A DNA stretch of 64,000 nt from Streptomyces subrutilus (lineage in GTDB: Bacteria; Actinomycetota; Actinomycetes; Streptomycetales; Streptomycetaceae), in the NCBI RefSeq assembly GCF_008704535.1, contig NZ_CP023701.1, forward strand, positions 4,692,001 to 4,756,000. Direction: 5' to 3'. Shown in pieces: positions 40,786 to 48,397 of the stretch. Every line of letters starts with the position of its first letter. Position 1 is the stretch's first letter. The position numbers and the translations under genes were made by a program. A model generated the notes under the pieces. The model saw only the letters and a list, made by a program, of their open reading frames with translations, was not told the origin of the DNA and did not search any database.

Positions 40786-40821
40786 GATCGGCCGTCGCCC
40801 TCTAGCGGGCGGCGGCCGATC
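40786..40821 (+). terminator. Terminator after the M6 protease gene
   Basis: GATCGGCCGTCGCCC (40786-40800) pairs with GGGCGGCGGCCGATC (40807-40821), one G-U type mismatch, six-base loop, followed by GCGTTTAG. Confidence 0.8.
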
Positions 40822-40872
40822 GCGTTTAGATGCGTGAGCCGAGTCTTCTTATTGACGGGGGAGCTGAAGATC

Positions 40873-41175
40873 ATGCCGGGTGGCGGTTTCGTCAGATTGC
40901 CGGGCGGCAGCGTGGTGGTCGCGCTCACGCTGCCGAGACCCTCCGGAGAGGGTGGGAACGTCCGCGTGCTGGTGCACGCCGCGAACCGGGCCCGCGCCCT
41001 GACCAGGCTGCGGAACCTCGGAATGCGGGCCGTGTACCTCCGGGGCAACGCACAGCCCCCGACCCCCGACGAGGTGACGGCCGTCCTCCACCATCCGGAC
41101 GGCCTCCTGTGGCGCGGCGCGCCCGACGTGGCCGCCGAGCTCTGGCACCCGATACGGGCCCTGCTGGGGCGGTAG
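40873..41175 (+). CDS. Conserved hypothetical protein
   Basis: A 100-residue protein: MPGGGFVRLPGGSVVVALTLP, then NVRVLVHAANRARALTRLRNLGMRAVYLRGN and a C-terminal helix-rich part with LLWRGAPDVAAELWHPIRALL. The alternating hydrophobic and polar pattern suggests a small alpha/beta fold. No family recognised. The ATG at 40873 has GGGGGAG nine bases upstream; a GTG at 40834 would add 13 residues including a TTA codon, and is less likely. It is monocistronic and convergent with the nicotinamidase gene. Confidence 0.7.
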   Translation: MPGGGFVRLPGGSVVVALTLPRPSGEGGNVRVLVHAANRARALTRLRNLGMRAVYLRGNAQPPTPDEVTAVLHHPDGLLWRGAPDVAAELWHPIRALLGR

Positions 41176-41219
41176 GGCCGGGGCCGCCCGGACGGGCGGC
41201 GGGTGTCCCGCCCGGGGCC

Positions 41220-41843
41220 TCAGAGCGCGTCGGGCCCGTCGGGGGCGACCCGCCGGGCCCCGCCGCCGACCAGCCGGACCCCGGCCTCCCGGAGCTCTTC
41301 CAGGGCCCGTGCGGTGGTGTGCGGGGCGACGGCGGCCGTCAGGTCGAGCAGGACGCGGGTGGTGAAGCCGGCGCGGGCGGCGTCGAGGGCGGTGGCCTTC
41401 ACGCAGTGGTCGGTGGCGATGCCGACCACGTCCACCTCGGTGACCTCCCGCTCGCGCAGCCACTCGGCCAGGCGGGCCCCGTTCTCGTCGGCGCCCTCGA
41501 AGCCGCTGTAGGCCGCCTCGTACGCGCCCTTGTCGAAGACGGCGGCGATGGCCCCGGACGCGACGGCGGGGGCGAAGTTCGGGTGGAAGCCGACGCCCTC
41601 GGTGCCGGCGACGCAGTGGACCGGCCAGGAGGTCTCGTAGTCCGGCTCGGCCGGCGGGTGCGCGAAGTGGGCGCCCGGGTCGACGTGGTGGTCGCGGGTC
41701 GCCACCACGTGCCGGTAGCCGGGCGTGGCCTGGCCTATCAGCTCGGTGACGGCCGCGGCGACGTCGGCCCCGCCGGCGACCGCGAGGCTGCCGCCTTCGC
41801 AGAAGTCGTTCTGGACGTCGACGACGATCAGTGCGCGGTGCAT
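41220..41843 (-). CDS. pncA: Nicotinamidase (isochorismatase-like family)
   Basis: A 207-residue cysteine hydrolase. The triad is D9 (VVDVQNDF), a lysine near 105 (DKGAYE) and C147 (ATDHCVKAT); the metal-site residues are in TRDHHVDPGAHF. This set is characteristic of nicotinamidases, which convert nicotinamide to nicotinate for NAD salvage. The nicotinate phosphoribosyltransferase gene lies upstream on the same strand with a gap of 144 bases, so the two may form one unit or share regulation. Confidence 0.9.
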   Translation of the reverse strand: MHRALIVVDVQNDFCEGGSLAVAGGADVAAAVTELIGQATPGYRHVVATRDHHVDPGAHFAHPPAEPDYETSWPVHCVAGTEGVGFHPNFAPAVASGAIAAVFDKGAYEAAYSGFEGADENGARLAEWLREREVTEVDVVGIATDHCVKATALDAARAGFTTRVLLDLTAAVAPHTTARALEELREAGVRLVGGGARRVAPDGPDAL

Positions 41844-41987
41844 GGCGCGTGCCCTTCGGTTCGTTGTGGTGGAGCGGGGTCGGGGCCCGCGGAGGCTCTT
41901 CCCCCACCCCGCCCCTGCCCGAAACCGGGCGCCCTGCCCCGCTCCCGCCCCACGGGTTTCACCGGAGGCGGGAGCGGCCGCGGCCGC

Positions 41988-43316
41988 TCAGACGTACTCG
42001 GTGGGGATCACGGCCTCGCCGCGCGAGAGCTGCGTCGCCGACAGCGGGAGCCCCGCCAGGGCCGCGCGGTGGCGGTCGCGGGCCGCCTCCAGCGGCTCGC
42101 GGGTCACCACCTCGCCCGCCTTCACGAGCAGGGTCGCCAGCTGGTCGCCGGCCAGCGCGGCCGGCACCGGGCCCAGGCCCACGACCTCCGCCTCGGCGAC
42201 CCCGTCGGCGTCCCGGCGGCGGGCCGCCCACTTGCGGCCGCCGAGCGAGGTCTTGCCGCCCGAGGACTTCTTCGCCACCGGCACCAGCGCCGCCTTCGGG
42301 TCCGCCGAGGCCGCCCGCGCCACCAGCTTGTAGACCATCGAGCACGTGGGGTGCCCGCTGCCCGTCACCAGCTGCGTGCCCACGCCGTACGCGTCGACCG
42401 GGGCCGCCGCCAGCGAGGCGATGGCGTACTCGTCCAGGTCCGAGGTGACCACGATCCGCGTCCCGGTCGCCCCCAGCTCGTCGAGCTGCTGGCGCACCCG
42501 GTGGGCCACCAGCAGCAGGTCGCCGGAGTCGATGCGCACCGCGCCCAGCCCCGTCCCCGCGACCTCCACGGCGGTGCGGACCGCCTCCGCCACGTCGTAG
42601 GTGTCCACCAGCAGCGTGGTCCCGCCGCCGAGCGAGGCCACCTGTGCGGTGAACGCGTCCCGCTCGCTGTCGTGGACCAGGGTGAAGGCGTGCGCGCTGG
42701 TGCCGACCGTCGGGATGCCGTACCGGAAGCCGGCCGCCAGGTCCGAGGTGGAGGCGAAACCGCCCACGTACGCGGCGCGGGCCGCGGCCACCGCCGCCAG
42801 CTCGTGGGTGCGCCGGGCGCCCATCTCGATCAGCGGGCGACCGCCGGCGGCCGAGGACATCCGGGAGGCGGCCGCGGCGATGGCCGAGTCGTGGTTGAGG
42901 ATCGACAGGACCACGGTCTCCAGCAGCACGCACTCGGCGAAGCTGCCCTCCACGCGCAGGACCGGGGAGCCGGGGAAGTAGACCTCGCCCTCCGGGTAGC
43001 CCCAGATGTCGCCGGAGAAGCGGTACGAGGCCAGCCACTCCAGCGTCCGTGCGTCGACGACGGCCCGCTCGCGCAGGAACTCCAGCACGGCGCCGTCGAA
43101 GCGGAAGTTCTCGACCGCGTCCAGCACCCGGCCGGTGCCGCCGACCACGCCGTAGCGGCGCCCCTCGGGCAGCCGCCGGGTGAAGACCTCGAAGACCGAG
43201 CGGCGGTCGGCGGTGCCGTTGGCCAGCGCGGCCTGCAGCATCGTGAGCTCGTAATGGTCCGTGAAGAGCGCTGTCGACGGCACGTCCACCGGCAGGCCCA
43301 GGTCCGCAGGGTTCAT
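41988..43316 (-). CDS. pncB: Nicotinate phosphoribosyltransferase
   Basis: A 442-residue enzyme of NAD salvage, making nicotinate mononucleotide from nicotinate and PRPP. Motifs include TDHYELTMLQAAL near the N-terminus, FEVFTRRLPEGRRYGVVGG, and VRIDSGDLLLVAHRVR and VTSDLDEYAI in the barrel, with STSDLAAGFRYGIPTVGTSAHAF in two stretches at the active site. The ATG at 43316 lies seven bases behind a TAGCAT box and lacks a ribosome site, so it may be leaderless; an ATG at 43337 is the alternative. It is divergent from clpS. The nicotinamidase gene is downstream. Confidence 0.94.
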   Translation of the reverse strand: MNPADLGLPVDVPSTALFTDHYELTMLQAALANGTADRRSVFEVFTRRLPEGRRYGVVGGTGRVLDAVENFRFDGAVLEFLRERAVVDARTLEWLASYRFSGDIWGYPEGEVYFPGSPVLRVEGSFAECVLLETVVLSILNHDSAIAAAASRMSSAAGGRPLIEMGARRTHELAAVAAARAAYVGGFASTSDLAAGFRYGIPTVGTSAHAFTLVHDSERDAFTAQVASLGGGTTLLVDTYDVAEAVRTAVEVAGTGLGAVRIDSGDLLLVAHRVRQQLDELGATGTRIVVTSDLDEYAIASLAAAPVDAYGVGTQLVTGSGHPTCSMVYKLVARAASADPKAALVPVAKKSSGGKTSLGGRKWAARRRDADGVAEAEVVGLGPVPAALAGDQLATLLVKAGEVVTREPLEAARDRHRAALAGLPLSATQLSRGEAVIPTEYV

Positions 43317-43323
43317 GTCAGGG

Positions 43324-43329
43324 ATGCTA
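43324..43329 (-). promoter_or_regulatory. -10 box of pncB, leaderless
   Basis: On the minus strand TAGCAT ends seven bases before the ATG at 43316. The choice of that ATG over the one at 43337 rests partly on this box. Confidence 0.45.
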
Positions 43330-43405
43330 GCGCACATTTCGTCAGAGTGACGAGATCTAGGCCCCGTTTGTGCGACGGGCCCTCCGCAGTGGCAGCATGG
43401 GACGA

Positions 43406-43711
43406 GTGAGTGTTGCTCCCATTGAGATCGAACGCACCGAATCGGCCGAAGAGACCTTCGCGGTCCCCGAACCCGACGTCCCCTGGGTGACCCTGGTGCA
43501 CAACGACCCGGTCAACCTCATGAGCTACGTGGCCTACGTGTTCCAGGCGTACTTCGGCTACCCCAAGGACAAGGCGCACCGGCTGATGCTCGACGTCCAC
43601 CACAAGGGGCGGGCGGTCGTCTCCAGCGGCACCCGCGAGGAAATGGAGCGCGACGTGCAGGCCATGCACGGCTACGGCCTGTGGGCGACGCTGACGCAGG
43701 ACCGCGGCTGA
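43406..43711 (+). CDS. clpS: ATP-dependent Clp protease adaptor ClpS
   Basis: A 101-residue N-recognin that delivers proteins with destabilising N-terminal residues to ClpAP/ClpCP. The signature VTLVHNDPVNLMSYVAYVF, then the HRLMLDVHHKGRAVV helix that contacts the Clp N-domain and the GYGLWATLTQD end are all present. The N-terminal 25 residues are flexible and acidic. The GTG at 43406 gives MSVAPIEIER, the usual Streptomyces start. Its stop overlaps the next gene (TGATG). Confidence 0.95.
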   Translation: MSVAPIEIERTESAEETFAVPEPDVPWVTLVHNDPVNLMSYVAYVFQAYFGYPKDKAHRLMLDVHHKGRAVVSSGTREEMERDVQAMHGYGLWATLTQDRG

Positions 43712-44316
43712 TGGGCGGCACGTTCGAAGCCCTGGGGGACGGCGGCGGCGCCGCCATCGCGCTCGACGAGGTCGAGGTCTCCATCCTGCGCTCGCTCGCG
43801 GTCCAGCTGCTGGAGCTGATCGGGCCCGGCGCCCCCGAGCCCGACGCGGACGCCGACCCGCTGGCCGCGCTGTTCGCGGAGGGCCCCTCCGAGCCCCCGT
43901 CCGACCCGGCGCTGGCCCGCCTCTTCCCCGACGCCTACGGCGCCCCCGACGGGGAAGGGGACGCGGGCGTGGACCCGGCCGAGCTGACGGCGCGGTCGGC
44001 GGAATTCCGCCGCTTCACCGAGAACGACCTGCGCACCCGCAAGCGCGAGGACGCGCTGGCCGTCGTCCGCAGTCTGGACGGGCTCGCCCCGGCCGGCGAC
44101 GGGGCCGTGGTGCTGGAGCTGACCGGGGAGCTGCCGCTGCGCTGGCTCGGCGCGCTCAACGACCTGCGCCTGACCATCGCCGCCCGCCTCGACATCACCG
44201 AGGACGACGAGGGCGCGGTGCTCTTCCGGCTGCCGGACGACGATCCGCGCAAGCCGATGGTGATGGCGTACCTCTGGCTCGGCGGTCTCCAGGAGACCCT
44301 CATCGAGACCCTCTGA
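43711..44316 (+). CDS. DUF2017 family protein
   Basis: A 201-residue protein of the DUF2017 family, found directly after clpS in most actinobacteria. It begins MGGTFEALGDGGGAAIALDEVEVSILRSL, has a long acidic Pro-rich loop (about 45-90), then FRRFTENDLRTRKREDALAVVRSL and WLGALNDLRLTIAARLDI. It is probably soluble and all-helical. Function unknown; strict coupling with clpS (overlapping stop and start) suggests a role in Clp-dependent proteolysis. An intrinsic terminator follows. Confidence 0.88.
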   Translation: MGGTFEALGDGGGAAIALDEVEVSILRSLAVQLLELIGPGAPEPDADADPLAALFAEGPSEPPSDPALARLFPDAYGAPDGEGDAGVDPAELTARSAEFRRFTENDLRTRKREDALAVVRSLDGLAPAGDGAVVLELTGELPLRWLGALNDLRLTIAARLDITEDDEGAVLFRLPDDDPRKPMVMAYLWLGGLQETLIETL

Positions 44317-44370
44317 GACCCGCGGCGCCCCGGACGTTCGCTCAGCGGACGCTCAAATCCGGATAACGAT

Positions 44371-44405
44371 CAGATCACCGCGATGCGGTGATCTGATTGC
44401 TTTTT
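44371..44405 (+). terminator. Intrinsic terminator of clpS-DUF2017
   Basis: CAGATCACCGC (44371-44381) pairs perfectly with GCGGTGATCTG (44385-44395) around GAT, followed by ATTGCTTTTT. A classical stem and T tract, unusual for this GC-rich genome. Confidence 0.9.
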
Positions 44406-44427
44406 CCCCTGATGTCCTGAATTTCCT

Positions 44428-44441
44428 GTGGGCTGCGCCAC
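44428..44441. promoter_or_regulatory. Crp-like site upstream of the amino-acid permease gene
   Basis: GTGGGCTGCGCCAC fits GTG-N6-GNCAC, the motif reported for Streptomyces Crp. It lies about 190 bases upstream of the permease ATG, in a 316-base gap otherwise holding only the terminator. The flanking bases (44422-44444) are also nearly identical to the nagE2 upstream site. Confidence 0.55.
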
Positions 44442-44632
44442 ACCCGGTTCCCTCGATCACCCGTAAGCCCGTGATAAATCTTCACGACCGCCGACGGGAC
44501 GCCACCCATGTCCCGCGGCCTGCTCCGACCGGCTGACCGCCGGAGTGCAACTCCATCCGTATCCGGGGGGATCGAGGACCCGATCCGCAGCCAGTCGAGG
44601 CGCGGACCGGCGTGGAGAAAGGCGCACCAGAC

Positions 44633-46072
44633 ATGACCTCTGTGCAGGTCGAGCAGCACGGCAAGAAGCCCGGCGAGGGCGGCGAGGGCCAGGGCGGCGA
44701 GGGTTACCACCGCGCGCTCGGAGCCCGCCAGATCCAGATGATCGCGATCGGCGGTGCCATCGGCACCGGCCTGTTCCTGGGTGCGGGCAAGGCCATCTCC
44801 AAGGCCGGCCCGAGCCTGATCCTGGCCTACGCCATCGCGGGCCTGGTCATCTTCTTCATCATGCGGGCCCTGGGCGAACTGCTCATGTACCGCCCCGTCT
44901 CCGGCTCCTTCTCGGACTACGCCCGCCAGTTCCTGGGCCCGTTCTGGGGCTACGCGACCGGCTGGACGTACTGGCTGTTCTGGGTGGTCACCGGCATCAC
45001 CGAGGTCACCGCGGCCGCGAAGTACATGGCGTACTGGACGCACGACGGCTTCCCGCAATGGGCCTACGCCCTGATCTTCACGGTCATCCTCTACGGCGCC
45101 AACCTGATCTCCGTGAAGCTCTTCGGCGAGCTGGAGTTCTGGTTCTCCATGGTCAAGGTCACCGCCATCGTCGGCATGATCCTGATCTGCGCCGGCATCC
45201 TCACCATCGGCTTCTCCGACGCCGCCGCGACCGCCTCCGTCTCCAACCTGTGGAACGACGGCGGCTTCTTCCCCAAGGGCATCGGCGGCACGCTGATGAC
45301 CCTCCAGATCGTCATGTTCGCCTTCCTCGCCGTCGAGCTGGTCGGCGTCACCGCCGGCGAGTCCAAGGACCCCGAGAAGACCCTGCCCAAGGCCATCAAC
45401 ACCGTGCCGTGGCGCATCGCCGTCTTCTACGTCGGCGCCCTGATCATGATCCTGTCGGTCGTCCCGTGGTCCCACTTCCAGCCCGGCGTCTCGCCCTTCG
45501 TCGCCGCCTTCGAGCGCATGGGCCTGGGCGTCGGCGCCGCGATCGTCAACTTCGTCGTGCTGACCGCCGCCCTGTCCTCCTGCAACTCGGGCATGTACTC
45601 CACCGGCCGCATGCTGCGCGACCTCGCCCTCAACGGCCAGGGCCCGAAGGTCTTCACCAAGCTCACCAGGAGCGGCACCCCGCTCGTCGGCACCACCTTC
45701 TCCGCCGCGCTGATGCTGGTGGGCGTCTGGATCAACTACGTCGCCCCGGGCAAGGCCTTCGACTACGTCGTCTCCTTCGCCACCATCTCCGGCATGTGGG
45801 CCTGGATCATGATCCTGGTCTGCCAGATCAAGTACCGGGCCAAGGCCGACCGCGGCGAACTGCCCGGCTCCCCCTTCCGGGCCCCCGGAGCGCCGTGGAC
45901 CAGCTGGTTCTCGCTGCTCTTCATCGGCATGGTCATCGTGATGATGGGCGTCGACAAGGACTCCCGGGTCTCGCTCTACTGCGCCCCGCTGTGGGGCCTG
46001 GTCCTCGGCGCCTCCTACCTGGTCCTCAAGCGCCGCAACCCGGAGGGCGCCGCCTTCAACAAGGCCGCCTGA
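44633..46072 (+). CDS. Amino-acid permease (APC superfamily, AAT family)
   Basis: A 479-residue transporter with 12 helices. The first helix carries QMIAIGGAIGTGLFLGAGKAI, typical of the AAT family that takes up amino acids with protons (the AroP, CycA and AnsP group); ELVGVTAGESKDPEKTLPKAI and SSCNSGMYSTGRMLRDLA are further family motifs. The N-terminus is hydrophilic and Gly/Glu-rich. The ATG at 44633 follows AGAAAGG. A Crp-like sequence lies upstream, suggesting control by carbon status. The substrate cannot be told by eye. Confidence 0.9.
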   Translation: MTSVQVEQHGKKPGEGGEGQGGEGYHRALGARQIQMIAIGGAIGTGLFLGAGKAISKAGPSLILAYAIAGLVIFFIMRALGELLMYRPVSGSFSDYARQFLGPFWGYATGWTYWLFWVVTGITEVTAAAKYMAYWTHDGFPQWAYALIFTVILYGANLISVKLFGELEFWFSMVKVTAIVGMILICAGILTIGFSDAAATASVSNLWNDGGFFPKGIGGTLMTLQIVMFAFLAVELVGVTAGESKDPEKTLPKAINTVPWRIAVFYVGALIMILSVVPWSHFQPGVSPFVAAFERMGLGVGAAIVNFVVLTAALSSCNSGMYSTGRMLRDLALNGQGPKVFTKLTRSGTPLVGTTFSAALMLVGVWINYVAPGKAFDYVVSFATISGMWAWIMILVCQIKYRAKADRGELPGSPFRAPGAPWTSWFSLLFIGMVIVMMGVDKDSRVSLYCAPLWGLVLGASYLVLKRRNPEGAAFNKAA

Positions 46073-46205
46073 CCGCCGGCCGCACCCGGCTCCCGGCCGC
46101 CCGCCGCGGCCGGGACCCGCACCCCGCCGGCCGGGCCGCTCCGACGGCGTGTCCACCATTCGGGCCCTCCCGTACCACACCTCGGTACGGGAGGGCCCGT
46201 CTGCT

Positions 46206-46211
46206 TATCCT
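46206..46211 (+). promoter_or_regulatory. -10 box of the mec gene, leaderless
   Basis: TATCCT ends seven bases before the ATG at 46219. Confidence 0.45.
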
Positions 46212-46218
46212 GTCGCTC

Positions 46219-46641
46219 ATGCTGACCCTCACCCAGGCCCTGTACGACCGGATCGTCGAGCACGCCCGCCGGGACCACCCCGACGAGGCCTGCGGCGTGG
46301 TGGCCGGCCCGGCGGGCACCGACCGCCCGGAGCGGTTCGTCCCGATGCTGAACGCGGCCCGCTCGCCCACGTTCTACGAGTTCGACTCGAAGGACCTGCT
46401 GAAGCTCTACCGCGACCTGGACGACCGGGACGAGGAGCCGGTGATCGTCTACCACTCGCACACCGCCACCGAGGCCTACCCCTCGCGCACGGACGTCACC
46501 TACGCGAACGAGCCCGGCGCCCACTACGTGCTCGTCTCCACGGCCGACGCGGACGGCCTCGGGGAGTTCCAGTTCCGCTCGTACCGCATCGTCGAGGGTG
46601 TGATCACGGAGGAGGAAGTGCAGGTCGTGACAGATTACTGA
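46219..46641 (+). CDS. mec: JAMM metalloprotease Mec (CysO-cysteine hydrolase)
   Basis: A 140-residue Mov34/MPN/PAD-1 type zinc peptidase. The JAMM motif is complete: E23 (HPDEACG), then H79 and H81 in YHSH, S89 and D92 in YPSRTD. In Mycobacterium tuberculosis the homologue Mec+ releases cysteine from the CysO-cysteine adduct, and the same three genes (mec, cysO, cysM) stand together here. It may also trim the CysO C-terminus, which has extra residues after Gly-Gly. The ATG lies seven bases after a TATCCT box. Confidence 0.9.
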   Translation: MLTLTQALYDRIVEHARRDHPDEACGVVAGPAGTDRPERFVPMLNAARSPTFYEFDSKDLLKLYRDLDDRDEEPVIVYHSHTATEAYPSRTDVTYANEPGAHYVLVSTADADGLGEFQFRSYRIVEGVITEEEVQVVTDY

Positions 46642-46706
46642 CCAGTATGTGAGCGGTAGGGGTCCACGATGCGGGATCACACTCCAAACGGGGGAGCGGG
46701 AATCGT

Positions 46707-46712
46707 TAACAT
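46707..46712 (+). promoter_or_regulatory. -10 box of the leader peptide-cysO-cysM unit
   Basis: TAACAT ends six bases before the ATG of the 35-codon reading frame at 46719, consistent with a leaderless message whose first element is the leader peptide. Confidence 0.5.
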
Positions 46713-46718
46713 GACCGC

Positions 46719-46826
46719 ATGGTTTCCCCCGACGTGAGCATCGAGACGCCCGGCAGACTGCTGCTCGTGGCGCGGCTGCACGTCGACCTGTGCCGCCTCG
46801 CCAGCGCCATCTGTCCCGCTGCCTGA
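46719..46826 (+). CDS. Putative leader peptide upstream of cysO-cysM
   Basis: A 35-codon frame: MVSPDVSIETPGRLLLVARL, then HVDLCRLASAICPAA and a TGA. It matches a type of short Streptomyces peptide, annotated as putative leader peptide, with a HVDLCR motif upstream of sulfur and cysteine genes. The two cysteine codons lie in the second half, where ribosome stalling on scarce Cys-tRNA could change folding of the 128-base stretch before cysO. No ribosome site precedes it; a TAACAT box six bases upstream suggests leaderless start. The attenuation role is inference. Confidence 0.75.
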   Translation: MVSPDVSIETPGRLLLVARLHVDLCRLASAICPAA

Positions 46827-46954
46827 GCACCACAGCCCCGCCCGCGCGGGCACCCCGCGCGCGATCCAGCCCGCACGTCACGCACGTCACCCCGTACGAC
46901 CCGCACGCCCTCACGCGATCAAGCGATCGCGCCGAGACGACACAGGAGCCCGCC

Positions 46955-47242
46955 ATGGCCATCGAGGTCCGCATCCCCACCATCCTCCGCACCTACACCG
47001 ACGGCGAGAAGGCCGTCTCCGGCGAGGGCGGCACCCTGGCGGAGCTCTTCTCCGACCTGGAGACCCGCCACAAGGGCATCCAGGAGCGCATCGTCGACGA
47101 GGCCAAGGGCGGCGAGCTGCGCCGCTTCGTGAACGTCTACCTCAACGACGAGGACGTCCGCTTCCTCGCCGGCATCTCCACCGAGCTCAAGGACGGCGAC
47201 AGCGTCACCATCCTCCCGGCCGTGGCCGGCGGATCGAAGTAA
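46955..47242 (+). CDS. cysO: Sulfur-carrier protein CysO (MoaD/ThiS family)
   Basis: A 95-residue ubiquitin-fold sulfur carrier. It begins MAIEVRIPTILRTYTDGEKA and ends VTILPAVAGGSK. Carriers of this family become thiocarboxylated on the terminal Gly-Gly; here two more residues, Ser-Lys, follow, so processing is needed before activation, plausibly by the neighbouring JAMM protease. It donates sulfur to CysM. ACAGGAG precedes the ATG. Its TAA overlaps the cysM ATG (TAATG). Confidence 0.92.
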   Translation: MAIEVRIPTILRTYTDGEKAVSGEGGTLAELFSDLETRHKGIQERIVDEAKGGELRRFVNVYLNDEDVRFLAGISTELKDGDSVTILPAVAGGSK

Positions 47243-48192
47243 TGCGCTACGACTCCCCGCTCGCCGCGGTCGGCAACACGCCGCTCGTCCGGCTGCCCCG
47301 GCTCTCGCCCTCCGCCGACGTACGGATCTGGGCGAAGCTGGAGGACCGCAACCCGACCGGCTCGATCAAGGACCGCCCCGCGCTCCACATGGTCGAGCAG
47401 GCCGAGAAGGACGGCCGCCTGGTCCCCGGCTGCACGATCCTGGAGCCCACCTCCGGCAACACGGGCATCTCGCTCGCCATGGCCGCGAAGCTCAAGGGCT
47501 ACCGGATCGTGTGCGTCATGCCGGAGAACACCTCACAGGAGCGGCGCGACCTGCTGGGCATGTGGGGAGCCGAGATCATCCCGTCCCCGGCCGCGGGTGG
47601 GTCCAACACCGCGGTCCGGGTCGCCAAGGAGCTCGCGGAGCAGCACCCCGACTGGGTGATGCTCTACCAGTACGGCAACCCGGACAACGCGGGCGCCCAC
47701 TACGCCACCACGGGCCCGGAGATCCTCGCCGACCTCCCGTCGATCACCCACTTCGTGGCCGGCCTCGGCACGACCGGCACCCTGATGGGCGTCGGCCGCT
47801 ACCTGCGCGAGCACGTCGAGGGCGTGCGCATCGTCGCCGCCGAGCCGCGCTACGACGACCTGGTCTACGGACTGCGCAACCTGGACGAGGGCTTCGTCCC
47901 CGAGCTCTACGACGCATCCGTGCTGACCACCCGCTACTCGGTCGGCTCGGCCGACGCCGTGACCCGTACCCGGGAACTGCTCCAGCAGGAGGGCATCTTC
48001 GCGGGCGTCTCGACCGGCGCGGCCCTGCACGCGGCGATCGGGGTCGGCCGCAAGGCGGTGGCCGCGGGCGAGAGCGCGGACATCGTGTTCGTCGTCGCCG
48101 ACGGCGGGTGGAAGTACCTGTCGACGGGCGTGTACACGGCCGCGACCACGCACGAGGCGATCGAGGCCCTCCAGGGCCAGCTCTGGGCCTAG
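47242..48192 (+). CDS. cysM: Cysteine synthase CysM (CysO-dependent type)
   Basis: A 316-residue fold-type II PLP enzyme. The cofactor lysine is K43 in NPTGSIKDRPAL; TSGNTGISLAMAA and GLGTTGTLMGVGRYL bind the substrate carboxylate and PLP phosphate. In M. tuberculosis CysM uses O-phosphoserine and CysO thiocarboxylate; the tight coupling with cysO here suggests the same route. The C-terminus (VYTAATTHEAIEALQGQLWA) is of the CysM2 type. Its stop codon lies within the left end of a large imperfect palindrome. Confidence 0.93.
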   Translation: MRYDSPLAAVGNTPLVRLPRLSPSADVRIWAKLEDRNPTGSIKDRPALHMVEQAEKDGRLVPGCTILEPTSGNTGISLAMAAKLKGYRIVCVMPENTSQERRDLLGMWGAEIIPSPAAGGSNTAVRVAKELAEQHPDWVMLYQYGNPDNAGAHYATTGPEILADLPSITHFVAGLGTTGTLMGVGRYLREHVEGVRIVAAEPRYDDLVYGLRNLDEGFVPELYDASVLTTRYSVGSADAVTRTRELLQQEGIFAGVSTGAALHAAIGVGRKAVAAGESADIVFVVADGGWKYLSTGVYTAATTHEAIEALQGQLWA

Positions 48193-48360
48193 GCCGTCTC
48201 TTTCGGATCTTGCCGGGCCCGCGACGCCTGGCACCGTGCCTGGCCGCACTGCCGAGGCGACCACGTACGTCCAGTACGCGAGCGCCCCGGCAGCACGCCC
48301 GGGCACGGCACCAGACGCCGCGGGCTCGGCCGACAAGATCCGAAAGAGACGACCTAGGCC
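48186..48360. repeat. 175-bp imperfect palindromic element
   Basis: The ends are GGCCTAGG at 48186-48193 and the reverse complement at 48353-48360. Going inward about 27 bases match with two differences (the arms continue CGTCTCTTTCGGATCTTG), then pairing persists with small shifts up to about 55 bases per arm. The centre holds CCACGTACGTCCAGTACGCG. No gene fits inside. The element includes the cysM stop codon. It resembles a miniature transposon-like or extragenic palindromic repeat and could act as a terminator. Confidence 0.75.
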
Positions 48361-48397
48361 GGGCGGCCGGTGATCCCGCCCCGGACCGGGGGCCGGA

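Noticed and set aside
40834..40872. Upstream GTG start with a TTA codon for the 100-residue hypothetical protein
   Set aside because: A much better ribosome site precedes the ATG at 40873, and the extra 13 residues look like promoter DNA (a TTGACG box lies there).
48186..48360. Insertion sequence remnant
   Set aside because: The inverted arms look transposon-like, but no transposase fragment or clear target duplication is visible, so it is recorded only as a palindromic element.
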